DNA from: Vibrio sp. PID17_43
GTDB taxonomy: Bacteria > Pseudomonadota > Gammaproteobacteria > Enterobacterales > Vibrionaceae
Assembly: GCF_002608565.1 (NCBI RefSeq)
Contig: NZ_LIXM01000007.1
Span: 108,550-172,549 of the forward strand
DNA length: 64,000 bases
Direction of reading: 5' to 3'
Shown: positions 56,701 to 64,000 of the stretch, in pieces
Numbering within the stretch: position 1 is the first letter of the stretch
How the letters are laid out: each line of letters starts with the position of its first letter
Notes under the pieces: model-generated
Told to the model about the DNA's origin: nothing
Database searches by the model: none
What the model saw: the letters and a program-made list of their open reading frames with translations, nothing else
Made by a program: the position numbers and the translations under genes

Positions 56701-58140
56701 TCAACTTTTCGGACTTGAACTTGAGTTGGGACTTGATGTGTCGTTTTTTTCTCCCGCTAAGCGAAGCAAATGACTATATATGACATAATAGCGATTAATA
56801 TTTCGTACGTAGTTAACTGTCTCGCTAAAGCCACTTCCCCTCATAACCGTTTCAACATTTTGAAACCATATGTCTGGGTTGTAACCTTCTTGCATCGCTT
56901 TTTTACGCATCTTTTCAACGTTTCCTGGCCCTGAATTGTAGGCGGCAAGTGTTAAGTAAACTTGGTTTTCACGAGTTATCGAATTATCGCTGAAATATTG
57001 TTTACGAAGAAAGCTCAAATACTTAACTCCAGCGTGAACATTATTATCTAAGTTTTTAATATTTTTTATGTTTACATTTGCATCCCTAGCCGTACTTGGC
57101 AAAATCTGCATCATACCCACCGCCCCTCTTTTAGAAACTAAGTTATTATTAAATCCAGACTCCTGATACGCTAAAGCCGCAATCATCAAATAATTAAAAT
57201 GATATTTATCAGCGTATTTTTTAAAAAGAGTGGATAGTTGTTCAAGCTTACTAAGGGTTTGTGGGCTGAGAACTTTATCGAGCCAATCAGTATTTTCTAG
57301 ATAACGGCTATCTAAGATATTTCCCAACAAGGTTCCCTCTTTTGCTTTTTTAATGAAGGCATTCACAATGGCTTCTATTTCTGGGCTATTTTCTCGTACT
57401 GCCCATGCTATTTCAGCATCTTCTCTTAAGGGGATGATTTCGTGTACACGTAATGTATCCATGTGATTAAGCCATAGATCGGCTTTGTGACTATCGAGGA
57501 CCATAGCTTGTATGTAACCTTTGTTTAGCATTTGAAGCAGTTCATAATCTTGTATTGTTTCATCAACAAAATGCACAGAGATTGGTTCAAGCCCTGCCTT
57601 GGCAAAAGTTTTGTTCAACGACAGAATACTTTCATAATGACTTGAACTCTTACGAACCGACAATTCTTTGCCGCTTAACTGAGTGATGTCGGTGATCGTT
57701 GGTATATCCTTATTGGTGACTACCCACTCTGAAATGCCTGTCCGCAATGGGTCGCTAAAGTCGACAAGCTGTTCTCTACTTTCGGTTTTCGTTAAGTTAG
57801 CAATAGCTAGGTCTCCAAATCCTTCCTCTAAATATGTCAATATCTTATCTCTAGGGACGGGAATGACTTGAATGTGTAGTGATGGTTGGATTTTACGCAG
57901 ATCTTTCTCAAATTCTGTCAACAGTTCAGCAGCGATGCCTTTAGATTGACCATTTTCAACGTAATAGAATCCAAGATCAGCGGTTACTAATACCCGAACG
58001 AGATTGCGCTCTTTGAGAGTGGAAAAGTCTCCGATATATGGAGGTTGCTTTAGTGGGGATAAACCTAGAGCATTAATCGATGCTGAAATGAGTAGCACTA
58101 ACCAGAAAACTACCCATCGATTTATTAATGACACAATCAC
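56701..58140 (-). CDS. MltF-like lytic transglycosylase with substrate-binding domain
   Basis: This 479-residue exported protein has an N-terminal signal or anchor (WVVFWLVLLISASINA) and a periplasmic solute-binding domain (residues about 40-275, LVRVLVTADLGFYY, DFSDPLRTGISEW). A C-terminal SLT domain has the catalytic glutamate near residue 327 (ALAYQESGFNNN, SKRGAVGMMQILPSTARD). This is the MltF domain order. It ends in a Ser/Pro/Asn-rich tail. The start GTG 58140 has no clear ribosome-binding site; GTG 58134 is possible. Its codon use is AT-richer than the neighbours, which may mean transfer. Confidence 0.85.
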   Translation of the reverse strand: MIVSLINRWVVFWLVLLISASINALGLSPLKQPPYIGDFSTLKERNLVRVLVTADLGFYYVENGQSKGIAAELLTEFEKDLRKIQPSLHIQVIPVPRDKILTYLEEGFGDLAIANLTKTESREQLVDFSDPLRTGISEWVVTNKDIPTITDITQLSGKELSVRKSSSHYESILSLNKTFAKAGLEPISVHFVDETIQDYELLQMLNKGYIQAMVLDSHKADLWLNHMDTLRVHEIIPLREDAEIAWAVRENSPEIEAIVNAFIKKAKEGTLLGNILDSRYLENTDWLDKVLSPQTLSKLEQLSTLFKKYADKYHFNYLMIAALAYQESGFNNNLVSKRGAVGMMQILPSTARDANVNIKNIKNLDNNVHAGVKYLSFLRKQYFSDNSITRENQVYLTLAAYNSGPGNVEKMRKKAMQEGYNPDIWFQNVETVMRGSGFSETVNYVRNINRYYVIYSHLLRLAGEKNDTSSPNSSSSPKS

Positions 58141-58241
58141 ACCCAGACAAAACGAGAATAGTCTCTTAAGTGTAGACGTTGGAGCCTAAAAAGAACCAAG
58201 TAATTGCTTGGTGCTTAATTCATGGCTGTTTAGCTTCGATG

Positions 58242-58269
58242 AAAAAACGCCACAGAGTCAGCTGTGGCG
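58242..58269 (-). terminator. Terminator after bamD
   Basis: The perfect 8-bp stem CGCCACAG/CTGTGGCG (58248-58255 with 58262-58269), loop of 6, is followed on the minus strand by six U residues. It lies 9 bp past the bamD stop. Confidence 0.9.
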
Positions 58270-58277
58270 GTAGGAGG

Positions 58278-59006
58278 TTATTTGACAGGATTGAGTTTAA
58301 TGAGTTCTTCTGTTCTTACGATGGCATCGTCTAGACCGAGTTCTTTATAGGCGGCAAGTTGGATCTTAAGCGACTTACGAGCAGCCTCGGTATCTGGAAA
58401 GGCTTTTTGCAACTCCTGAGCGCGGTTAATGGCTGCGATCCAAGCTTCACGGCGTAGGTAGAAGTCCGCAGTGGCCAGATCGTACTCAGCAAGGCGATTC
58501 TTCAATGCTACCATGCGCTTTTGCGAATCTTCTGCGTATGGGCTGGTTGGGTAACGCTCTAACAGTTTCTTGAAGTCATCAAAGGCTTTCTTTACAGGTT
58601 CTGGATCACGGTCGCTACGATCAATACTGAACAAGTCATGCATAAAGTTACGGTCTTGCGCCATGTGGCTCAAACCACGCATGTAAAGCACCCAGTCCAT
58701 TTTTTTGTGAGTTGGGTTTAAACGCATAAAACGAGAAATTGTTGCTAAGCCCAGTGCTAAATCGTCATTTTTGTAGTATGCGTAAATAAGGTCAAGTTGT
58801 ACCTGTTCTGAGTAAGCACCAAACGGATAACGGGAATCTAATGCTTCTAGTTTTTCGATCGCAGAAAGCCAGTTACCGCTTTGTAGAGATGTTTGTGCGT
58901 CTGCATACAGTTCAGAAGGTGGCACATCAGGAACGATTTCTTCTTTGCTTGCACAGCCAAACAGAAGGGATACCGCTAAAAGGCCTATTAAAGTCTGATG
59001 TTTCAT
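58278..59006 (-). CDS. bamD: Outer membrane assembly lipoprotein BamD
   Basis: This 242-residue lipoprotein has a signal ending VSLLFGC (cysteine at residue 18) and five TPR repeats (such as LYADAQTSLQSGNWLSAIEKLEALDSRYPFG). BamD is the essential lipoprotein of the BAM complex that folds beta-barrel proteins into the outer membrane. It is divergent from rluD, exactly as in E. coli. It needs Lgt and LspA, both encoded in this window. Confidence 0.95.
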   Translation of the reverse strand: MKHQTLIGLLAVSLLFGCASKEEIVPDVPPSELYADAQTSLQSGNWLSAIEKLEALDSRYPFGAYSEQVQLDLIYAYYKNDDLALGLATISRFMRLNPTHKKMDWVLYMRGLSHMAQDRNFMHDLFSIDRSDRDPEPVKKAFDDFKKLLERYPTSPYAEDSQKRMVALKNRLAEYDLATADFYLRREAWIAAINRAQELQKAFPDTEAARKSLKIQLAAYKELGLDDAIVRTEELIKLNPVK

Positions 59007-59142
59007 ATCAGGAGTCTGTTCCTTGAATCTAAATATTTCTTAAGCTGCCGTTACTTTCTTTCCAGTAACAGATACAATGATGTAATACTCTATTTTTCCA
59101 CAGTCGTGAGCATTAGTCTCACAGTTTTTAAAAAAGTTCGAT

Positions 59143-60120
59143 ATGGCTCAGCAGATTGTTTTAACCAACACCGTAAAAGATAGCCAGTTAGGTCAACGTT
59201 TAGACCAAGCTATCGCCGAATTATTCGCTGACTTTTCTCGCTCGCGCCTAAAAGAATGGTTGCTTGACGGGAAGGTTCAAGTGAATGGTGAAGTTGTCAC
59301 TAAACCTCGTACCAAAGTAATGGGGGGCGAGGAAATTACCTTGCAAGCCGAGCTGGAAGATGAAGAACGCTGGGAGGCACAAGATATCCCGCTAGATATC
59401 GTCTACGAAGATGATGACATCATCGTGATCAACAAGCCTCGTGATTTTGTAGTACACCCAGGTGCAGGTACGCCAGATGGCACTGTTCTTAACGCATTGT
59501 TACATCACTACCCAGACATCGCTGAAGTACCGCGTGCAGGTATCGTGCACCGCCTGGATAAAGACACAACCGGTCTGATGGTCGTTGCGAAAACAGTACC
59601 AGCGCAAACTCGTTTAGTGCGTGCACTGCAAAAACGTAACATCACGCGTGAGTACGAAGCGATTGCGATCGGCCGTATGACGGCAGGTGGTAAAGTGGAT
59701 CAGCCCATTGGTCGTCACTCTACCAAGCGCACGCTGATGGCGGTTGCGCCTCTGGGTAAACCGGCGGTAACACACTACCGTGTGGCGGAGCACTTCCGTG
59801 AACACACGCGTATTCGTCTGCGTCTAGAAACCGGCCGTACACACCAAATCCGTGTTCATATGTCTTACCTACAGCATCCGCTCCTAGGTGATACTGCTTA
59901 TGGTGGCCGTGCCCGTATCCCAACGGGTGCATCACAAGAACTGACGGAGATGATTCGTGGTTTCGACCGCCAGGCACTACACGCAGTAATGCTACGTTTC
60001 GAGCATCCTATCACTGGCGAAGAGCTTGAGTTCCATGCTCCTATTCCAGATGACATGGTGATAATGACGGAAGCGCTGCGCAAAGATACGGAAGAATACG
60101 GTTTGCCAGACGAGTTCTAA
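59143..60120 (+). CDS. rluD: 23S rRNA pseudouridine(1911/1915/1917) synthase RluD
   Basis: This 325-residue protein has an N-terminal S4 RNA-binding domain (residues about 18-85, QRLDQAIAELFADFSRSRL) and an RluA-type catalytic domain. The catalytic aspartate lies in VHRLDKDTTGLMVVAKT. It modifies helix 69 of 23S rRNA and is needed for normal ribosome assembly and termination. pgeF begins 2 bp after its stop, so the two are cotranscribed, as in E. coli. Confidence 0.96.
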   Translation: MAQQIVLTNTVKDSQLGQRLDQAIAELFADFSRSRLKEWLLDGKVQVNGEVVTKPRTKVMGGEEITLQAELEDEERWEAQDIPLDIVYEDDDIIVINKPRDFVVHPGAGTPDGTVLNALLHHYPDIAEVPRAGIVHRLDKDTTGLMVVAKTVPAQTRLVRALQKRNITREYEAIAIGRMTAGGKVDQPIGRHSTKRTLMAVAPLGKPAVTHYRVAEHFREHTRIRLRLETGRTHQIRVHMSYLQHPLLGDTAYGGRARIPTGASQELTEMIRGFDRQALHAVMLRFEHPITGEELEFHAPIPDDMVIMTEALRKDTEEYGLPDEF

Positions 60121-60121
60121 T

Positions 60122-60850
60122 ATGAAGATAATTATTCCCAACTGGCCTGCACCTAAAAACGTAAAAGCTTTTGCCTCAACACGAGTCGGGGGCTTCTCTA
60201 CGGGTTCTTATCAAGGACTGAATTTAGGTGCGCATGTTGGGGATGATTGGTCGTTAGTTGAAAAGAATCGTGATTGGTTGGCGCTGCAAGTAAGTATGCC
60301 GAATGCGCCAGTTTGGTTAAATCAAACGCATTCTACTGTCGTTGCTCAAATTAACGAGCCAACTTTGGATGTGTTGGATGCCGATGGTGTGTTCACCTCT
60401 TCTCAGCATGTTGTTTGTTCAGCGATGACCGCAGACTGTTTGCCGGTGTTGCTGACGAATACGCAAGGTACACAAGTCGCCGCTGTTCATGCAGGTTGGC
60501 GAGGTCTAGCGAACGGCATCGTTGAAAATGCATTAGAGTTATTTTCTGGTGAAGTTATCGCATGGCTTGGGCCAGCAATAGGTCCTCAAGCATTTGAAGT
60601 TGGTGACGATGTGTTACAAGCGTTTGTTGATTTTGATTCACAAGCTCGACATGCATTTCTACCGCGAGATATTTCCGGCAAATGGTTTGCCGATATGTCA
60701 AAACTCGCAACTCAGCGCTTGAACAAAGCTGGCGTCACACAAGTGTTCGATTCAGGTCTTTGTACTTTTCAAGACTCAGATTCTTTTTATTCTTACCGTC
60801 GTGATGGTGTGACGGGTCGACAAGCGACTTTTATTTGGATTGAAGAATAA
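60122..60850 (+). CDS. pgeF: Peptidoglycan editing factor PgeF (YfiH)
   Basis: This 242-residue DUF152 protein carries the metal-site residues in LNQTHSTVV, MTADCLPVLLTN and AAVHAGWRGLANGI. YfiH-type proteins were first described as multicopper phenol oxidases. Later E. coli work showed that PgeF removes wrongly built UDP-MurNAc-L-Ser precursors. It follows rluD by 2 bp, indicating tight cotranscription, and precedes clpB, whose heat-shock promoter lies just after it. Confidence 0.92.
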   Translation: MKIIIPNWPAPKNVKAFASTRVGGFSTGSYQGLNLGAHVGDDWSLVEKNRDWLALQVSMPNAPVWLNQTHSTVVAQINEPTLDVLDADGVFTSSQHVVCSAMTADCLPVLLTNTQGTQVAAVHAGWRGLANGIVENALELFSGEVIAWLGPAIGPQAFEVGDDVLQAFVDFDSQARHAFLPRDISGKWFADMSKLATQRLNKAGVTQVFDSGLCTFQDSDSFYSYRRDGVTGRQATFIWIEE

Positions 60851-60915
60851 GCATATCAACCAGACCTTACTTAAAGGTATCGCTATTGTTGCAAAGCTAT
60901 CTTTATTGATTTACT

Positions 60916-60946
60916 CCCTTGAATTTCCCCCCAGTAGTATCCATCT
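60916..60946 (+). promoter_or_regulatory. Sigma-32 heat-shock promoter of clpB
   Basis: CCCTTGAA (60916-60923) matches the sigma-32 -35 element. After 15 bp, ATCCATCT (60939-60946) resembles the -10 element CCCCATNT. The predicted transcript would begin about 40 nt before the clpB ATG. E. coli clpB uses the same kind of promoter. Confidence 0.75.
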
Positions 60947-60993
60947 TTCTAACTGTTAAAGAATTTTCTTCAGTTGAAGTTAGGAAGGTTGAT

Positions 60994-63567
60994 ATGCGTC
61001 TTGATAGATTTACCAGTAAGTTTCAAATCGCTATCTCTGATGCGCAGTCACTAGCGTTAGGTCGCGATCATCAATATATCGAACCCGTGCACTTAATGGT
61101 GGCGTTGCTCGATCAGAACGGTAGCCCAATTCGTCCACTACTGACGATGTTAGATGTGGATGTTACTCATCTTCGCTCTAAGTTGAGTGAAATGTTAGAT
61201 CGACTGCCAAAAGTCAGTGGCATTGGCGGTGATGTTCAGCTATCAAGTTCGATGGGAACCTTATTCAACCTGTGTGACAAAGTTGCTCAAAATCGTCAGG
61301 ATTCCTACATTTCTTCAGAAGTCTTTTTATTAGCTGCGTTAGAGGATCGAGGCCCACTTGGTCAGTTATTTAAAGAGATCGGGCTGACCGAGCAAAAAGT
61401 TAGCCAAGCGATCGAAAAGATCAGAGGTGGTCAAAAAGTCAAAGACCCGAATGCTGAAGAGCTGCGCCAAGCATTGGAAAAGTTCACCATAGATCTTACT
61501 GAACGAGCAGAGCAGGGGAAGTTGGATCCAGTTATCGGCCGCGATGACGAAATTCGTCGAACCATCCAAGTATTACAACGTCGTACCAAAAACAATCCCG
61601 TCATCATTGGTGAGCCCGGAGTGGGTAAGACCGCGATTGTCGAGGGGCTTGCGCAGCGCATCATTAATAATGAAGTACCAGAAGGCCTACGTGGTCGCCG
61701 TGTGTTGTCTCTAGACATGGGGGCATTGGTCGCTGGTGCCAAATACCGCGGTGAATTCGAAGAGCGATTGAAGTCTGTACTGAATGAGTTAGCCAAAGAA
61801 GAAGGCAATGTCATTCTATTTATCGATGAGCTTCATACCATGGTCGGTGCAGGTAAGGGTGAAGGCTCAATGGATGCGGGTAACATGCTAAAGCCAGCAT
61901 TGGCCCGTGGCGAACTTCACTGCGTGGGCGCAACAACGTTGGATGAATACCGTCAATATATAGAAAAAGATGCCGCGCTTGAGCGTCGTTTTCAAAAAGT
62001 GCTTGTGGATGAGCCTACGGTAGAAGATACGATAGCGATCTTACGGGGTTTGAAAGAGCGTTATGAATTGCACCATCATGTAGAGATCACTGATCCTGCG
62101 ATTGTTGCTGCAGCAAGTTTGTCGCACCGTTATGTTTCTGACCGTCAGTTGCCAGATAAAGCGATCGACCTAATTGACGAAGCGGCTTCGAGCATTCGTT
62201 TACAGATCGACTCTAAACCTGAGTCGTTAGATAAACTCGAACGTAAAATCATCCAACTTAAAATTGAGCAACAAGCGCTAAGCAACGAGCATGATGAAGC
62301 GAGTGAAAAACGCTTGGATGTTCTTAATGATGAGTTGAATGAAAAAGAGCGTGAATACGCAGAGCTAGAAGAGGTGTGGAATGCCGAAAAAGCCGCACTG
62401 TCCGGCACACAACATATTAAAGGTGAGTTAGAGCAGGCTCGCATGGATATGGACTTTGCGCGTCGTGCGGGTGACTTAAACCGTATGTCTGAATTGCAAT
62501 ATGGCCGTATTCCTGAGCTAGAGAAGCAACTCGATCTTGCGACACAGGCCGAAATGCAAGAGATGACTCTGCTGCGAAATAAAGTAACAGATAACGAAAT
62601 TGCCGAAGTGCTTTCTAAGCAAACCGGTATCCCGGTATCGAAAATGCTAGAAGCAGAAAAAGAAAAACTGCTTCGCATGGAAGATGTTCTACATAAGCGT
62701 GTTATTGGTCAGGCAGAGGCGGTGGAAGTGGTATCAAATGCAATTCGCCGTAGTCGTGCTGGATTATCTGATCCGAATCGACCGATTGGATCGTTCTTAT
62801 TCTTAGGTCCAACTGGTGTAGGTAAAACAGAACTGTGTAAGACACTCGCGAGCTTCATGTTTGACAGTGAAGATGCGATGGTGCGTATCGACATGTCAGA
62901 GTTCATGGAGAAACACTCCGTAGCAAGGTTGGTTGGTGCTCCTCCAGGCTACGTTGGTTATGAAGAAGGTGGCTACCTAACCGAAGCTGTTCGTCGTAAA
63001 CCATATTCTGTCATCTTGTTAGATGAAGTAGAGAAGGCACATCCGGACGTATTTAATATCTTGCTTCAAGTGTTAGACGATGGTCGCCTCACCGATGGAC
63101 AAGGTCGCACAGTTGACTTCCGGAATACAGTAGTGATCATGACATCGAACTTAGGTTCTGCTCGAATCCAAGAGAATTTTGCAACTTTGGATTACCAAGG
63201 TATTAAGAATGAAGTGATGGACGTGGTTAGTAAGCACTTCCGACCGGAGTTCTTAAATCGTGTTGATGAAAGCGTGGTGTTCCATCCTCTAGGTCAAAAC
63301 CACATTAAGTCAATTGCATCTATTCAACTAGAACGTTTAGCGAAACGACTAGAAGAGAAAGGCTATCAATTTGAGGTGTCTGAGAAAGCGCTCGATTTGA
63401 TTGCTCAGGTTGGTTTCGACCCTGTGTATGGTGCGCGCCCACTAAAGCGTGCCATTCAGCAATATGTTGAGAACCCACTAGCGAAATCCATTCTTGCTGG
63501 GCAAATTTTACCCGATAAGATAATTCAGTTAATCGTTAGCAATGACCAAATTATCGCTCACCAATAA
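60994..63567 (+). CDS. clpB: ATP-dependent disaggregase ClpB
   Basis: This 857-residue protein, exactly the E. coli length, has an N-domain repeat (residues 1-145) and AAA+ domain 1 with Walker A GEPGVGKT near 206-213. The coiled-coil M-domain (about 410-525) and AAA+ domain 2 with Walker A GPTGVGKT near residue 606 follow. Pore loops [10 protein letters not shown] and GYVGYEEGG are visible. With DnaK it dissolves protein aggregates after heat shock. ATG 60994 was set by homology and AGGAAGG upstream. An internal start for the short ClpB form is possible near residue 149 but was not proven. Confidence 0.97.
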   Translation: MRLDRFTSKFQIAISDAQSLALGRDHQYIEPVHLMVALLDQNGSPIRPLLTMLDVDVTHLRSKLSEMLDRLPKVSGIGGDVQLSSSMGTLFNLCDKVAQNRQDSYISSEVFLLAALEDRGPLGQLFKEIGLTEQKVSQAIEKIRGGQKVKDPNAEELRQALEKFTIDLTERAEQGKLDPVIGRDDEIRRTIQVLQRRTKNNPVIIGEPGVGKTAIVEGLAQRIINNEVPEGLRGRRVLSLDMGALVAGAKYRGEFEERLKSVLNELAKEEGNVILFIDELHTMVGAGKGEGSMDAGNMLKPALARGELHCVGATTLDEYRQYIEKDAALERRFQKVLVDEPTVEDTIAILRGLKERYELHHHVEITDPAIVAAASLSHRYVSDRQLPDKAIDLIDEAASSIRLQIDSKPESLDKLERKIIQLKIEQQALSNEHDEASEKRLDVLNDELNEKEREYAELEEVWNAEKAALSGTQHIKGELEQARMDMDFARRAGDLNRMSELQYGRIPELEKQLDLATQAEMQEMTLLRNKVTDNEIAEVLSKQTGIPVSKMLEAEKEKLLRMEDVLHKRVIGQAEAVEVVSNAIRRSRAGLSDPNRPIGSFLFLGPTGVGKTELCKTLASFMFDSEDAMVRIDMSEFMEKHSVARLVGAPPGYVGYEEGGYLTEAVRRKPYSVILLDEVEKAHPDVFNILLQVLDDGRLTDGQGRTVDFRNTVVIMTSNLGSARIQENFATLDYQGIKNEVMDVVSKHFRPEFLNRVDESVVFHPLGQNHIKSIASIQLERLAKRLEEKGYQFEVSEKALDLIAQVGFDPVYGARPLKRAIQQYVENPLAKSILAGQILPDKIIQLIVSNDQIIAHQ

Positions 63568-63608
63568 AGGCATTAATTCAAAATTAAATGTGATCAACTT
63601 CAACTATT

Positions 63609-63631
63609 AGGGGCCGTAAGGCCCCTTTTTA
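63609..63631 (+). terminator. Terminator after clpB
   Basis: AGGGGCC (63609-63615), tetraloop GTAA, GGCCCCT (63620-63626), then TTTT. It insulates clpB from the rRNA operon promoters. Confidence 0.92.
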
Positions 63632-63705
63632 CTCCCCTTTTACTAGGTTTTGATTGTTTTTTATTCGAACGGTTTAAAAGAGGCAGTTTTTTTTGAAAAA
63701 TAGGC

Positions 63706-63733
63706 TTGCGTTCTTAAACGAACTCCCTATAAT
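63706..63733 (+). promoter_or_regulatory. rRNA operon promoter P1
   Basis: TTGCGT (63706-63711), a 16-bp spacer and a perfect TATAAT (63728-63733) are followed by a GC-rich discriminator (TCGCCTCCG), as in stringently controlled rrn P1 promoters. The AT-rich tract upstream (63680-63702) would suit an UP element. Confidence 0.8.
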
Positions 63734-63831
63734 TCGCCTCCGTTGTCTAGGGGAAGCAAGCAAAGCAGAACCGAGGTGGCAAAGCGGTTGAGTTGGAAAA
63801 TAACTCGCAGAGAAATAACTTAAAAAAGTGT

Positions 63832-63859
63832 TTGACACGAAAAGTTATATCGATAAAAT
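63832..63859 (+). promoter_or_regulatory. rRNA operon promoter P2
   Basis: TTGACA (63832-63837), a 16-bp spacer and TAAAAT (63854-63859) lie about 125 bp after P1, with GGCCGTCC as discriminator. The tandem arrangement is typical of bacterial rrn operons. Confidence 0.8.
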
Positions 63860-63869
63860 GGCCGTCCAC

Positions 63870-64000
63870 TTTGAAGGTAACTTCAGAGTGTGCTCTTTAA
63901 CAATATAGACCTATCAATCTGTGTGGGCACTCGTTGATGATAATCCAATTAGATACCTTGGTATCAAATTAGGTTTCAATGAACTGAGTGACCAATCAAG
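63870..64000 (+). ncRNA. 16S rRNA leader with boxA (16S gene starts beyond the window)
   Basis: TGCTCTTTAACAAT (63891-63904) is the rrn boxA antitermination element, identical to E. coli in this stretch. The following ATCTGTGTGGGCACTCG is also shared with the E. coli rrn leader. NusB/S10-dependent antitermination would assemble here. The mature 16S 5' end is not reached. Confidence 0.85.

Noticed and set aside
62145..62678. Long open frame antisense to clpB
   Set aside because: It is Ser/Arg-rich and mirrors clpB codons, with no ribosome-binding site and no recognisable domain. Similar antisense frames over recJ, prfB, lysS and srmB were dropped for the same reason.
63736..63830. A tRNA or tRNA remnant between the rrn promoters
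   Set aside because: GAGGTGGCAAAGCGGTTGAG looks like a tRNA D-arm, but no acceptor stem, anticodon arm or T-arm can be built around it.

Overview
The window is core chromosome from a marine Vibrio, most likely chromosome I of a Harveyi-clade species (V. parahaemolyticus, V. alginolyticus or V. campbellii type). The evidence is the presence of VpsR/CpsR, HlyU and NptA, gammaproteobacterial gene orders (fldB-xerD-dsbC-recJ-prfB-lysS, mutH-rppH-ptsP-lgt-thyA, slt-trpR-yjjX, raiA-pheL-pheA, rluD-pgeF-clpB) and, as far as I recall it, the V. cholerae order around vpsR, nhaR and clpB. I see no phage, insertion sequence, CRISPR array, tRNA or other mobile DNA. Almost everything is housekeeping, so the interest lies mainly in regulatory DNA.

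Layout. 1-8.1 kb: the end of ung, a hemerythrin-domain protein, DUF3545, an Na+/alanine symporter, yaaA, srmB, trmN6 and brnQ. 8.1-16.8 kb: fldB, xerD, dsbC, recJ, prfB with its programmed +1 frameshift, lysS and the biofilm regulator vpsR. 17-19.1 kb: a 34-codon small ORF, a DUF1127 gene, tas and a DUF6482 gene. 19.1-25.8 kb: mutH, a long intergenic DnaA-box cluster in the position of E. coli DARS2, then rppH, ptsP, a TSUP permease, lgt and thyA. 26-29.3 kb: nptA, nhaR, hlyU and rpsT (UUG start). 29.6-37.3 kb: murJ, ribF, ileS, lspA, fkpB and ispH. 37.3-42 kb: a pyruvate-sensing BtsS/BtsR pair, a CstA-family transporter and a DUF2799 lipoprotein; between the last two lies a strictly 20-bp-phased series of nine BtsR-type half-sites. 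42.2-45.4 kb: murQ, anmK and nagZ (cell-wall recycling). 45.5-47.9 kb: aroF-tyrA behind TyrR boxes. 47.9-51.3 kb: an M23 peptidase with an upstream PilZ gene, then ettA. 51.6-56.3 kb: slt, trpR, yjjX, the pheL-pheA attenuator and raiA. 56.7-63.6 kb: an MltF-like lytic transglycosylase, bamD, rluD, pgeF and clpB with a sigma-32 promoter. 63.6-64 kb: the promoters and boxA leader of an rRNA operon whose 16S gene starts just beyond the window.

How the genes work together: several sets are functional modules. They are peptidoglycan recycling (murQ, anmK, nagZ, slt, the MltF-like protein, pgeF, murJ), aromatic amino acid synthesis with its controls (aroF, tyrA, pheL-pheA, trpR), pyruvate sensing and uptake (btsSR and the CstA-family gene), lipoprotein maturation (lgt, lspA), and translation or ribosome upkeep (prfB, lysS, ileS, rpsT, ettA, raiA, rluD, srmB). 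The best candidates for something undescribed are the phased BtsR-type array (41451-41618), the DARS2-like DnaA-box region (19822-20438) and the recJ translation-initiation region, with a hairpin and a mini-ORF (10550-10593).
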